From NCBI GenBank assembly GCA_012729395.1, contig JAAYDF010000198.1:1-48741 (forward strand): 48,741 nucleotides of DNA, in the 5' to 3' direction. The notes under the pieces were generated by a model. The model did no database searches, was not told the DNA's origin, and worked only from the letters and a program-made list of their open reading frames with translations. Shown one piece after another: positions 34,629 to 43,754 of the stretch. The translations under genes were made by a program, and so were the position numbers. This DNA comes from Phycisphaerae bacterium (GTDB taxonomy: Bacteria; Planctomycetota; Phycisphaerae; UBA1845; PWPN01). Each line of letters opens with the position of its first letter. Position 1 is the first letter of the stretch.

Positions 34629-36197
34629 ATGGCACAGCAAGGCGCAGGTCTGCCCATGACCAGCAAGTGGGATCCCGAGAGACTCCAAAAAGAAGTTGAG
34701 GTTCTCAAGGAGCTCAACACCCGGCCGTTCCTGGGCAGGGTCCGCGGCTACTTGAGCCTGACCGGGCCGGGGTGGATGCAAAGCGCCATGACCCTGGGGG
34801 CGGGGAGTGCGGTGGCCTCGGTGGTGGCGGGGGCCTTCTACGGCTATCAGTTGTTGTGGGTGCAGCCGATCGCCATGCTGATGGGCATCGCGATGATGTC
34901 CGCCCTGGGCAACATTGTGCTGACCAAACGCGAACGGGCTTACTCGATCGTCTCGCGCGAGTTGCATGTCGGCCTGGCGTTCCTGTGGGCACTGGCGACG
35001 TTGGTGGCGACGATCATTTGGCACTTCCCGCAGTACGGGTTGGCGGGAGCGGCGATGTGGGATGCCGCCAACACCCTGGGTATCTCCAACCCGGTCGATG
35101 CCAGCGGCGAGGTGACCTCCCGGTTGCCCGAGTACCTGGTGAAGTTCGCCGTGGGGTTTGCGGTGCTCTTCGTGAGCATCAATGTGGTTTGGAGCTACGG
35201 CTCCAAGCCCAAGGGTATCAAGATCTACGAGACTTTCCTGCGGTGGGTGATCCGCCTGGTGATTCTCGCCTTTTTGATCGTGGTGGTGCGGCAGTTCATG
35301 CGCGGCGGGCTCGACGTGGTAGGTATCATCAAAGGCTTCACCACGTTTCAGATTCCCGAGGAGAACCGACAGCAGGCGATCACGACCATCCTGGGGGCGA
35401 TCGGAGCGGCCGTGGGGATCAACATGACTTTCCTGTATCCCTACTCGATTTTAGCCAAGGGCTGGGGGCCGCATCACAAAGGGCTGGCCCGATTCGATCT
35501 GTTCGGCTCGCTGCTGCTGCCGTACGTCGTGCTCACGTCGCTGATCATGATCGCGATGGCCAGCACGCTGCACCAGCCGCCGTTCGGGACCAACCTGGCA
35601 GCCAATCCGGGACTTACCGAACTGACGCCGACCGACGCCGCCCAGAGCCTCGCGCCGCTTCTGGGCGAGTACGGCGGGCGGTTGATCTTCAACCTGGGAT
35701 TCTTCGGCATGGCCTGCGGGGCGATCACCGCTCACATGGTGGTTTGCGGCTTCACGGTGTGTGAGATGTTTGGCCTGGAATACACGCCTGGCCGGTACAA
35801 GCTCTTCAGTCTCTTGCCGGCTGTTGGTGTGTTGGGCGTGGTGTCCCCCGCGCCTTTGTGGCTGCCGATCGCGGCGTCGGCCATCGCGTTCTCGATGCTG
35901 CCCATCGCCTACATCGTCTTCCTGATCCTGCAGAACAAACGCAGTTACTTGGGCGATGCTGTCGGGAAGGGATTGCGGCGGACGGTGTTCAATTTCATTC
36001 TGATTCTGGCTGTGGGCATGTCGCTTATCGGCGCGTACATTCAGCTCCACGACCGGGTCATCAAGCCGATCCAGAAGATGTGGGCTCCGCCGGCGGTGGA
36101 GAAGCCCGCCGATCCGGCGCCGGCGGTTGTCCCGGGGGTCGACACACCGGCCGTCGTCCCCGAGGCAGAGCAGCCCGAGGCGGAGGAGAGCCCATAA
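34629..36197 (+). CDS. Nramp-fold transporter lacking the metal-binding motifs
   Basis: This 522-residue polytopic membrane protein has about 11 hydrophobic segments. It opens with 'LTGPGWMQSAMTLGAGSAVAS' (44-64), which aligns with the first Nramp helix; 'YGYQLLWVQP' continues that alignment. The essential DPGN of Nramp is replaced by GAGS (57-60). The sixth-helix MPH block is replaced by 'GINMTFLYPYS' (about 259-269), so the usual Mn/Fe ligands are gone. The fold is convincing, but substrate transfer from Nramp is not justified; another ion, an organic solute or a sensor role is possible. A soluble Pro/Ala/Glu-rich tail covers the last 45 residues. GGAGG precedes the ATG. It is divergent from the giant kinase. 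Confidence 0.85.
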   Translation: MAQQGAGLPMTSKWDPERLQKEVEVLKELNTRPFLGRVRGYLSLTGPGWMQSAMTLGAGSAVASVVAGAFYGYQLLWVQPIAMLMGIAMMSALGNIVLTKRERAYSIVSRELHVGLAFLWALATLVATIIWHFPQYGLAGAAMWDAANTLGISNPVDASGEVTSRLPEYLVKFAVGFAVLFVSINVVWSYGSKPKGIKIYETFLRWVIRLVILAFLIVVVRQFMRGGLDVVGIIKGFTTFQIPEENRQQAITTILGAIGAAVGINMTFLYPYSILAKGWGPHHKGLARFDLFGSLLLPYVVLTSLIMIAMASTLHQPPFGTNLAANPGLTELTPTDAAQSLAPLLGEYGGRLIFNLGFFGMACGAITAHMVVCGFTVCEMFGLEYTPGRYKLFSLLPAVGVLGVVSPAPLWLPIAASAIAFSMLPIAYIVFLILQNKRSYLGDAVGKGLRRTVFNFILILAVGMSLIGAYIQLHDRVIKPIQKMWAPPAVEKPADPAPAVVPGVDTPAVVPEAEQPEAEESP

Positions 36198-36496
36198 TCC
36201 GCTGCTCTTCGTGTCATGGAAGGCGTCCAAGCGCGTCGAGAGCGTGGTCTCGGGCGGTTATCCATCTTGCCCGGCCTTGCGGCCTTGGTGATCGCGTGGT
36301 TGGCGGGGTGTACATTTTCCGTTTGCTCTTGCCGGTCGTTGAATCTTATGTACATGAGTAGGGTTGCCGCCACTGGGCCTCGTTGGAGGCCTTGGTGCGC
36401 GTCAGGCTGATCCGCCGCGCCCGGGTAGCGGAATGAACGTGGACGGGCCATGGGTGCCGGTCTGCGCGGGTGCGCACTCGTTGTAGGGGAATAGGC
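36198..36496. other. Intergenic region before the PEP-CTERM gene
   Basis: This 299-bp stretch has no convincing gene. A small frame at 36216-36410 (64 residues) has a hydrophobic segment ending LAGC, like a tiny lipoprotein, but has no ribosome-binding site and a nondescript tail. ATGTACAT near 36348 is a short palindrome. Confidence 0.3.
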
Positions 36497-37216
36497 ATGA
36501 TTCGAGCACGGATTCTCTGTGGATGCTTGGCTGCGTTTGGGTTGCTGGCTGTCGCCGTTGAGAAGGTGGGCGGCGCGCCGATTCTGACCATCGACTTGCT
36601 GCCTGGGGCCGGCTTGTCGACTGAGAATACCGGCGCCAGCGGGCGGCTCACGCTCGCGTTCTACCGGCACAAGGAAATCGATTTTCTGTCACTGACCATC
36701 GAGAACACGACGCCGATATCGCTCGGCTCGAAGCTGACGGCTGTGGGGATCGAGATGCCGACGTTGTTTCCGAGTCGGCCGGTTTTCGCGGCCGACGGTG
36801 TGGGCACGTACTTCAAGTACATGGAGTACAATGTCTCGGTGCCGCCGGGATGGCTCAACGCGCCGGGGGGCTACGATCTCGCGTTGACCAGCGACCGCAA
36901 CTTCCTTGGTGGAGGCGTTCACGGGGCGCCCGGTGCGGGTGAGTCGCACAAGGTGACTTTGGCGTTGGGCAACACGGGGTACACGCCGGAGGAGCTGTCG
37001 AGCGCGTTTCTGAGCTACTATGAGGATCTTGATGGTCCGATCGGCATCGCCCGTTTTCAGTCGGTAGGTTCAAGAGGGAGAGACTCGGACCGGGTGATCA
37101 GCACACGAGTAATCGCCGAAGAGGTGATACCTGAGCCGGCCACGCTGATGTTTCTGATAGTGGGGGGAGCCGTGCTGGCGGTCCCGGGGCGATGGGGAAA
37201 CCGAGTACGCAGGTGA
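36497..37216 (+). CDS. PEP-CTERM sorted secreted protein
   Basis: This 239-residue protein has a signal peptide (about 1-26). A beta-rich body of unknown family follows ('ILTIDLLPGAGLSTENT', 'FLSLTIENTTPISLG'). The classic sorting tail at the C-terminus is 'VIPEPATLMF', a hydrophobic helix and the basic 'RWGNRVRR'. PEP-CTERM proteins are exported, processed by an exosortase and often linked to extracellular polymer. No exosortase lies in the window. The ATG at 36497 is preferred over 36470 because GGGGAA lies upstream and the signal peptide begins there. It precedes the FHA-cyclase on the same strand by 240 bp. Confidence 0.85.
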   Translation: MIRARILCGCLAAFGLLAVAVEKVGGAPILTIDLLPGAGLSTENTGASGRLTLAFYRHKEIDFLSLTIENTTPISLGSKLTAVGIEMPTLFPSRPVFAADGVGTYFKYMEYNVSVPPGWLNAPGGYDLALTSDRNFLGGGVHGAPGAGESHKVTLALGNTGYTPEELSSAFLSYYEDLDGPIGIARFQSVGSRGRDSDRVISTRVIAEEVIPEPATLMFLIVGGAVLAVPGRWGNRVRR

Positions 37217-37369
37217 GGCTGGGTCTGGCGGGTCGGCTGTGTGGATGGGGTGGGAGCGGCGGCGGGCGTCGAATGGGCGAGATGCGGTGACCGCGAAGCG
37301 GCAAGCCCGCGGCACAGTTGCTCGCTTGTTGGTGGGGTACGTTTTCCTCGCTTGCCGGTAATACACGTC

Positions 37370-37398
37370 TTGGCCGGTGCACGCGACCAGGGTATGCT
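37370..37398 (+). promoter_or_regulatory. Candidate promoter of the FHA-cyclase gene
   Basis: TTGGCC (37370-37375) and TATGCT (37393-37398) are 17 bp apart, each four of six to consensus, about 60 bp before the start at 37457. Confidence 0.45.
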
Positions 37399-37456
37399 GA
37401 TTCGACAACTGAGCGGTCAACGCATTGACGGCTGAATCAGAGAGTACCTGGTGGCC

Positions 37457-39223
37457 ATGGAAAAGGAACAGAGCACGCGCGCGGGTATCTGGCTTGTTGC
37501 CCGGCAGGGCGAGCAAGTTGTCGGCCGGTTTCCAGTGCCCGAGGGTGTCGATCTCGTGCTGGGGGCGTCGCCGCAGGCCGACTGTGCCCTGAGTACGGAG
37601 CGTTACCTCAGTCGTCGCCACGTCCAACTGCACTACAGCGAGGAACAACTGCGGGTCGAGCGGTTGCCGAGCGCCTCGAACCCGATCATGTACCGCGGGT
37701 CGAGTGCGGAGCGGTGTGCCTTGCGGCCGGGCGATTACTTCGTGATTGGCACGACGGTGTTTCAGCTGGAGGGCCCATCGATCGGGTCGTCCGGCTTGTC
37801 AACCAGCCGGGGCGAGTCTCAACCGACGGACGTCTTCACCTTGGGTGCTGCCGACGTGCAAGTGCGGGCGGACGTGACGGATCGGTTGCGTCTGCTGGAT
37901 CTGATGAAGCTTCCCGAGGTGCTGCGGACGCGAAGCCGCAAGGATTTTTACCTGTACGCGTGCGGCGGCCTGCGGATGGCGACGGGTGCCCGGTACGTCC
38001 AGGTTCTGGGATTCGAGGAGGGGCATGCGCGGGTGTTGTGTGAGGATGCGGGGCTGGACCGTGGGCCGGCCAGGTCGCAGAGCCGATCGCTGGTCGAGGC
38101 GGCGGTGGCGGCGTCTCCCCATCCGGTAACGTATTGCTGGCGGAAGGAGGCTTCGTCGAACGATCTGATGGCGACGGCCTGCGAGGGCATCGACTGGGCG
38201 GTCTGCTGTGCCGTTCCGGTGCCTGGCGAGGCGCCGCTGTTGTTTTACATCGCGGGCGACGGTAACGGTTCGCGGCCGGGCGGTGGGGCAACGCTCGACC
38301 TGCGGGATACCGCCCGGCTTGTCGGGCTGGTTGGCGACGCGATCATGCGTGCGGTGGCGATGCAGAAGTTTGAGGAGTGGCAAGCCAAGCTGGGCCACTT
38401 CTTCTCCGGCAAGCTGGTCACCAAGATCCTCGAGTCCGAAGACCCCCGGCAACTGGAACCGCAGATCCGCGAGTCGACGGTGATGTTCTTCGACATTCGC
38501 GGCTTCTCGCTGTTGACGGAGGGTAACCTGGAGCGGATTCTCGCCTACCAGGGCGAGCTCAAGCGGGCGATGACCGCCATGACTCAGTGCGTCTTCGATC
38601 ATGACGGCGTGGTCATTCGCTACATGGGGGACGGCATCCTGGCCTGCTGGAACGTGCCTTACGATTTGCCGGACCACACCGAGCAGGCCTGTCTGGCGGC
38701 CCTGGGCATGACCGCGTTGCTTGGCGAGGTGACGGCGGGCTGGACGTGTGGCATTGGGCTGGGGGTAGGGGATGTCGTGGCCGGCTCGCTGGGCTCGGAG
38801 CAGGTTTACGCGTACGACATTCTCGGCCCGGTGGTCAATCAGGCCAGCCGGGTCGAGGGCATTACCAAGGCGGTGGGCGTGCCGATTCTGGTTACAGAGG
38901 ACGTGGCCAAGGCGGTCTCGCCGGAGCGCATCCTGACCCGTCGTGTCGCCCGTTTTCTGCCGGTGGGCGTGGAGACGGAGGTTGATCTGTATACCATCGA
39001 GGCGACGCCGACCGACGCCGCTGCTCGCGAGACGATCGAGCACCGCCACCGGTTACATGCTCAGGCGTTGACGGCGTTCGAGCAGGGCGACTGGGAGACT
39101 GCCTTTGATATTCTGCATGCCATCGTGAAGGAGGACGCCGCCGCCCGGTATGTGTACACGTTGGCCTTGCAGCGCAAGCCGCCGCGGGATTGGCGCGGCG
39201 TGGTCGAGATGAGCAGCAAGTAG
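37457..39223 (+). CDS. FHA-GAF-class III nucleotidyl cyclase
   Basis: This 588-residue cytoplasmic protein is predicted to make a cyclic nucleotide, probably cAMP. The FHA domain (about 10-105) includes 'LSRRHVQLHY', which reads phosphothreonine. The middle (about 145-310) is GAF-like. The class III catalytic domain follows: Asp346 ('FFDIRGF') and Asp392 ('MGDGILACW') are the metal ligands, and Asn461 and Arg465 ('NQASR') stabilise the transition state. Asp454 is the adenine-specifying residue, but the partner lysine is Arg388. The FHA domain suggests control by a Ser/Thr kinase; the giant kinase lies 3.3 kb away. The ATG at 37457 was preferred over the GTG at 37451. The C-terminal 70 residues are a TPR-like helical segment. 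Confidence 0.9.
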   Translation: MEKEQSTRAGIWLVARQGEQVVGRFPVPEGVDLVLGASPQADCALSTERYLSRRHVQLHYSEEQLRVERLPSASNPIMYRGSSAERCALRPGDYFVIGTTVFQLEGPSIGSSGLSTSRGESQPTDVFTLGAADVQVRADVTDRLRLLDLMKLPEVLRTRSRKDFYLYACGGLRMATGARYVQVLGFEEGHARVLCEDAGLDRGPARSQSRSLVEAAVAASPHPVTYCWRKEASSNDLMATACEGIDWAVCCAVPVPGEAPLLFYIAGDGNGSRPGGGATLDLRDTARLVGLVGDAIMRAVAMQKFEEWQAKLGHFFSGKLVTKILESEDPRQLEPQIRESTVMFFDIRGFSLLTEGNLERILAYQGELKRAMTAMTQCVFDHDGVVIRYMGDGILACWNVPYDLPDHTEQACLAALGMTALLGEVTAGWTCGIGLGVGDVVAGSLGSEQVYAYDILGPVVNQASRVEGITKAVGVPILVTEDVAKAVSPERILTRRVARFLPVGVETEVDLYTIEATPTDAAARETIEHRHRLHAQALTAFEQGDWETAFDILHAIVKEDAAARYVYTLALQRKPPRDWRGVVEMSSK

Positions 39224-39312
39224 CCCTGGGAGGTCCGTTTTGCCGCCGCGATGCGGAATGGCGCGGTGGGTGACGCAGGTGCGACAAGGATGCGAGCGAG
39301 TGGAGTACGAGA

Positions 39313-39867
39313 ATGCCACGCGTGCCCGACAGGATGAACCCGGACGATACGGTCCTGCTGGTGGTAGACGTGCAGGACAAGCTTCTGCCCGCCATTCATG
39401 AGGCGGACGCCTGTGTCGAGCAGTGCCGACGCATGATCGAGGCGGCGAAGGTGCTCGGCGTGCCGCTGTTGGTTACCGAGCAGTATCCGTCCGGACTGGG
39501 CGCCACCTGTGCCGTCCTGCGGGACGCGTTGGGGGGCGCGGAGATGTTCGAGAAGACCGCGTTCAGCTCCTGCGTCGAGCCGTTGGTCGCCCGGTTGCGA
39601 GAACTGGCCCGGCCGAACGTCGTCGTGGCGGGCATCGAAACCCATGTGTGCGTGCAGCAGACGGTGCTGGATCTCCTGCGACTGGGTTACACCGCCTGTG
39701 TGTGCGCCGACGCGGTTGGTTCCCGGCGGCCGCTGGATCGCGACATGGCCGTCGCACGCATGCGCCAGGCGGGTGCGATCATCACTACGATCGAGAGTGT
39801 CATCTTCGAACTGACCGGCGAAGCGGCTACGGACATTTTTCGCCGGGTTCTGAGGATCGTGAAGTGA
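39313..39867 (+). CDS. Isochorismatase/nicotinamidase-family hydrolase
   Basis: This 184-residue cysteine hydrolase has the catalytic triad Asp19 ('VVDVQDKL'), Lys81 ('EKTAFS') and Cys113 ('GIETHVCVQQT'). The cis-peptide glycine-valine-glutamate neighbourhood is also present. Family members act on nicotinamide, isochorismate, ureidoacrylate or similar amides. The metal ligands that define nicotinamidases are not obvious, so the substrate is open. A GGAG lies about 9 bp upstream. It follows the FHA-cyclase gene by 89 bp on the same strand and could share its transcript. Confidence 0.88.
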   Translation: MPRVPDRMNPDDTVLLVVDVQDKLLPAIHEADACVEQCRRMIEAAKVLGVPLLVTEQYPSGLGATCAVLRDALGGAEMFEKTAFSSCVEPLVARLRELARPNVVVAGIETHVCVQQTVLDLLRLGYTACVCADAVGSRRPLDRDMAVARMRQAGAIITTIESVIFELTGEAATDIFRRVLRIVK

Positions 39868-40263
39868 GCGGGGAGCATGGGGGGCTGCGAACATGTGATG
39901 TTGAGGATGCGAGTTGTTGGGGGATAGAGGTATGGAGGCGCGGAGGCACAGAGGCGCAGAGGCAGACAGGTGGATAGGCGGGGGGAGTCGGGCTTGGTGA
40001 GGCGGTGGCAGCACACATCTCCGTCGTTGTTTGTTCTCGTGGTTCAGGTTCTTGGTGGGTTGAGTTCGCGGCCGGCAGCGCTGAACAACAGCGACACAGC
40101 CCCTCGGCGTTGCAGAATGTACCATCACTGAGACTTGCAGGGCACAGCGACTACTGACGGTTTCGTTGTGTCACGGGCACAGACCAGTCCTCATGACGCA
40201 AGCTACATCGGCTGGCCCGAGCGGTGATAATCGCTATCATGTCCCGGTCACAGAGGAGGCACG
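39868..40263. other. Intergenic region before the queuosine-precursor transporter
   Basis: This 396-bp stretch has no gene. A short low-complexity run (GGAGGCGCGGAGGCACAGAG) lies near 39933-39960. TGATA (40225-40229) and TATCA (40235-40239) form a small dyad just before the transporter start. No preQ1 riboswitch consensus is visible. Confidence 0.4.
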
Positions 40264-40980
40264 ATGACCGGCTTGAACGAGTTGATCTTCATAGTGCATT
40301 TACTGGCCGCTGGGACGCTGCTGCTGGCGGCGGCGCGGGCGGGGCGGGTGTGGATTGTGGCATTGGTCGTCACCTGCACGCTGCTGATGAACATCCTGGT
40401 CATGAAGCAGGTGACCTTGTTTGGTTTGGCGGTGACGGGCGGCAATGTGCTGTACGCGATGGTGTTCTTGGCCAACGACGTGCTGAACGAGCATTACGGG
40501 CGGCAAGCTGCCAAGCAGGCGGTGCTCATCGGCTTTGCCGCGGGCCTGGGGGCCATGGTGCTGATGCAGTTTGGGCTATGGTATGAGCCCAATCAGTTCG
40601 ACGAGGCCCAAGGTCGCCTGGAGTACTTCTTCCGTGTGGCCGCATTTCCTCGGATCATCATCGCTTCGATGCTCAGCTATCTGCTGGCCCAATTGCTCAA
40701 CACCACGTGCTACCATTGGATTCGCACCGCCACCGGGGCGAACCGATTGATGTGGCTGCGAAGCAACGCTTCGACCTGGATGTCGCAGGCATTCGATACG
40801 GTGCTGTTCACGACCGCCGCACTGGCCGGCACGGTGATCAACTCCTGGGTGGAATGGCGGGATGCGGTGCTCTTCGCCTGGCTGATCAAGATTGCGGTGG
40901 CGGCGGCGGCAACGCCTTTTCTCTATCTCACCACGTGGCGTCGCCTTTGCCCGCGGGATTCGCAACGCGGACAGTTCTAG
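40264..40980 (+). CDS. yhhQ: Queuosine-precursor transporter (VUT/YhhQ family)
   Basis: This 238-residue integral membrane protein imports 7-cyano-7-deazaguanine or a related queuosine precursor. The family hallmark 'FLANDVLNEHYGRQAAKQA' (about 68-86) is present. About six hydrophobic segments fit the family, as do 'ASMLSYLLAQLLNT', 'SNASTWMSQAFDTVLF' and the C-terminal 'SWVEWRDAVLFAWLIK'. The family annotation is strong; the symbol is a best match. AGAGGAGG precedes the ATG. It stands alone, with no queuosine biosynthesis gene in the window, so the cell may salvage precursor. Confidence 0.85.
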   Translation: MTGLNELIFIVHLLAAGTLLLAAARAGRVWIVALVVTCTLLMNILVMKQVTLFGLAVTGGNVLYAMVFLANDVLNEHYGRQAAKQAVLIGFAAGLGAMVLMQFGLWYEPNQFDEAQGRLEYFFRVAAFPRIIIASMLSYLLAQLLNTTCYHWIRTATGANRLMWLRSNASTWMSQAFDTVLFTTAALAGTVINSWVEWRDAVLFAWLIKIAVAAAATPFLYLTTWRRLCPRDSQRGQF

Positions 40981-41109
40981 CGGTCTCCGCCAGATACCCT
41001 GTGATACAGCGTCGGCCAGGGCGAGGCGCCTGGCCCACACCTGCGAGACGCCCACCATGGCGGGCAGGCCGGGGCCACGCCTCAAGACACAGGCCGCTTG
41101 GCGGTCGCA

Positions 41110-43395
41110 TTAGTCGCTTGTACGGCCCATGAGCAGGGCGCGGGCTTGCGGATGGTCGGGAGCAATCTCCAACGTGCGCTGCAGGGCGTCGCGGGTTTCC
41201 TCGGACAGGCCGAGTTGATGCAGAATCGTTGCCCGAGCGTAAGGATAGTCGGCGACACCAGGATCGAGTTCCTCGGCCTTGTGCAGATGGCGGATCGCGG
41301 CTTGGGGATCGGCGAGCTGGTTCTCGGCGAGGGCGAGGTTGTACCAGTAGCGGCTTTGGGCGGGGTCGCGTTCAACGGCCAGCCGTAGGGCGTCGCGGGC
41401 CTGGTCGATGTGACCGAGTTCGCCGTAGAGCAGAGCGAGCGAGTAGGGGTGGGCCGCCTGGTCGGGCTCCGCCGCCGTGGCCTTCTTCAACTGCTCGACG
41501 GCGTCTTGCGAACGCCCGGTGTTGTGCAGGGATATCGCGTAGGCGTGGTTGAACATCGCGGGGCCTGGATCCCAGCGGATGGCTTTCTCGTACCAAGGCA
41601 ATGCCTGGGCGGGCTGGCCTCGGTCCGCGAGGAGATTGGCCCACTGGAAGGCCCCGAGCGGCTGGTCCTGGTTGAAGTTGAGGTAGCCCATCAAGTCGCG
41701 TCCGGCGAGCGAGTCGAGATCTAGGTGGTGGCGGAAGAGCCAGGCGGTTTTGACTCGCACCAATCGCGAGGGGCTGTCGAGCTTCGGTCTGAGCCGGTCG
41801 GTCAGCAGGGGGGCGAACGGATCGAGGGCCTCGATGGCCGCGGCCTGAGGGACGGGCGAGGGGTCGTTCAGCATGTCGGCGAGTGCGTCGATCAGGGCCG
41901 AGCGGGTCGCCGGGTCGCGCACCGCGGGCACCGACGGGGCCAGCATTCGGGCGTATACCGCACGCCAAGTGGGGTTGGTTTCCTTCTGGAGCAGGGCCAG
42001 GGCTTCGGGCACGGCGCTCAGGTCGTGGGCTTTGAGCCGTGCGAGTGCCCGAGCTCGATCGCGCGTCGGGCGATCCATGCGTTTGCCGTACCATTCCTCG
42101 ACGAAGTACAGAGACCAGTCCACCTCCTCGTCGGCGTGGCAGCGGGTGCAGGCGTTGGGGATGCCGTGCTCCTTGGTCAGGAGCGGGTCGGGGATGGTCA
42201 TGCCGTGGTCGTGCCGCCAATGTCGTTGCATGTACGCGGTCTGAGGCATGTGACAGTCGAAGCAGGCGAAGCCGGCCGCGTTGGGTGGGTGCTGACTGTG
42301 CTCGGCCTCGTCAATGGGAATGCGGCCGGCGATGCCCTGCTGGTGGCAGCGGAGGCAAAGACGGTTGTCCTTCCGAGTGACTTTCATGGTATGCCAGTCA
42401 TGGCAGTCGGTGCAGCGGACGCCCCAAGCGTGCATGGCGCTGAGGCTAAAGGCTGCGTACTCGAAGTCCTCGTCGTGGATTTGGCCGTCCGGGTAGAACA
42501 CTTCCGAGGTGTCTGGCAGGACGAGGTCGAAATGTTCGTGGAAATCGTCACCGGGCATGAACCGGCCGGTCAACTCGGCGCGGCGCGAATGGCAGGCGGC
42601 GCAGGTGTTGATGTACCGTTCGCGGTCAAAGGGCCGCAGGGTGGGGTCGCCCTCCTGGTCTCGGTGAGCGGTCTGCCATTCCCCGTGGTCGCGCATCGGG
42701 CCGTGGCATTGTTCGCAGCCGATGCCCAGTTCGAGGTAGGTGGTGCGGTAGGCGTCGGTCTTGGCGTCGTAGTTCTTGTGGAAACCGGTGGTGTGGCAAG
42801 TGGCGCACATGGAGTTCCAGTTCATGCCGCGGCCGGTCCAGTGGCCCCATTCTTCTGGCCTGCGGTCCTCCTCGCCGTAGACGTTGAACCATTCCAGTTT
42901 GGCCGGGTCGAACGCCAGCTCAGTGACCTGGACTCGCCCGCCGGGCCAGGGGATAAGGTACTGCCGAAGTGGGTCGTGCCCGATGACCTCGACGGGCTCG
43001 TATGCCTGCGGGCGTCCGTCGGGGCCGGTGGTGGTGATGGTGTAGCGGTCGTTGACGCGCTGAGCGAGTGAAACCTCGGATCCGTGGGGAATGAGCCGCG
43101 GCGGATCGAAGGCATCCTGATCGGCGGTCGGTGAGACTGGTCGCTGGGCCAGGGCATGGTGCGAGGTCCGCCAGTCGTCGTAAGCCTCCTGGTGGCACTC
43201 GGCACAACTGTATGAGCCGGCATAGGCTTTGTAGGGCTCGATGCCCGCGGGCATGGACGTTGGAAGCGCGCCCGCCGACACTGCCCGAGCAACGCCCATG
43301 AGCAGCATCCCCAGTAGAGCGACGCGGCCCGCCATCCATGTCGTGAGGCCGAGACTTGGTCCGCATGCTTCGTTTGTGTACGTACGCCTATTCAT
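41110..43395 (-). CDS. Octaheme cytochrome c fused to HEAT and TPR repeats
   Basis: This 761-residue exported protein has a signal peptide (about 18-42) and eight CxxCH heme-binding motifs at residues 64, 197, 227, 265, 328, 347, 378 and 416. Their spacing and segments such as 'SYSCAECHQEAYDDW' and 'GIGCEQCHGP' resemble the octaheme cytochrome family, including hydroxylamine-oxidoreductase-like and nitrite-reducing relatives. From about residue 430 it continues with HEAT-like helical repeats, and from about 560 with at least five TPRs ('QPAQALPWYEKAIRWDPG' and later). This fusion occurs in planctomycetes. No partner oxidase or cytochrome-maturation gene is near, and the electron donor and acceptor are unknown. 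A GGAG lies 5 bp before the ATG. Confidence 0.9.
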   Translation of the reverse strand: MNRRTYTNEACGPSLGLTTWMAGRVALLGMLLMGVARAVSAGALPTSMPAGIEPYKAYAGSYSCAECHQEAYDDWRTSHHALAQRPVSPTADQDAFDPPRLIPHGSEVSLAQRVNDRYTITTTGPDGRPQAYEPVEVIGHDPLRQYLIPWPGGRVQVTELAFDPAKLEWFNVYGEEDRRPEEWGHWTGRGMNWNSMCATCHTTGFHKNYDAKTDAYRTTYLELGIGCEQCHGPMRDHGEWQTAHRDQEGDPTLRPFDRERYINTCAACHSRRAELTGRFMPGDDFHEHFDLVLPDTSEVFYPDGQIHDEDFEYAAFSLSAMHAWGVRCTDCHDWHTMKVTRKDNRLCLRCHQQGIAGRIPIDEAEHSQHPPNAAGFACFDCHMPQTAYMQRHWRHDHGMTIPDPLLTKEHGIPNACTRCHADEEVDWSLYFVEEWYGKRMDRPTRDRARALARLKAHDLSAVPEALALLQKETNPTWRAVYARMLAPSVPAVRDPATRSALIDALADMLNDPSPVPQAAAIEALDPFAPLLTDRLRPKLDSPSRLVRVKTAWLFRHHLDLDSLAGRDLMGYLNFNQDQPLGAFQWANLLADRGQPAQALPWYEKAIRWDPGPAMFNHAYAISLHNTGRSQDAVEQLKKATAAEPDQAAHPYSLALLYGELGHIDQARDALRLAVERDPAQSRYWYNLALAENQLADPQAAIRHLHKAEELDPGVADYPYARATILHQLGLSEETRDALQRTLEIAPDHPQARALLMGRTSD

Positions 43396-43754
43396 GCTGA
43401 CTCCGTCAACAACTTCGGAGTACGTCCAGGCCCACTGGTGGTGTTACTGCCTCTGATGCCCCTCGCCGGCGCCACATCTGAGCTTGCGTTATGCCCGCCG
43501 GGCGGCATCATGATAGCGGAACCGGCTCGGTTTGGCTCAATGGATCGGGTGTGACTCGCTTCCCGTGCGAAACAGGAACGGGCACCGCCAAAGCGCGGCA
43601 TCGGCGGTCCTCAACGCAATTCGCATCCGAGGGTGTTTCATGTATCAGGCGTCGTTGGGGCGGAGCCAGTTCCTGTTTTGCTGCGGTCTCGCCATCTCCA
43701 CGAAGGTAGTCAGCGAGTTGCACCCTCATGGATGGTCGGACAGATTTCGCATGG
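43396..43754. other. Intergenic region between the octaheme and phosphatase genes
   Basis: This 359-bp stretch between two minus-strand genes has no gene. An imperfect palindrome with ATGCC/GGCAT ends around CCCG/GGG lies near 43490-43507. No clear promoter or terminator was found. Confidence 0.35.

Noticed and set aside
34629-36197. Standard Mn/Fe Nramp transporter call
   Set aside because: The DPGN and MPH motifs needed for metal binding are replaced.
36216-36410. Possible 64-residue lipoprotein
   Set aside because: It has a lipobox-like LAGC but no ribosome-binding site and a tail unlike a folded protein; too weak to list as a gene.
40000-40263. preQ1 riboswitch upstream of the queuosine-precursor transporter
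   Set aside because: I looked for the short pseudoknot consensus and its A-rich tail and did not find it.
41725-43071. Plus-strand frame of 448 residues
   Set aside because: It is antisense to the octaheme cytochrome gene, whose heme motifs prove the minus strand is coding.
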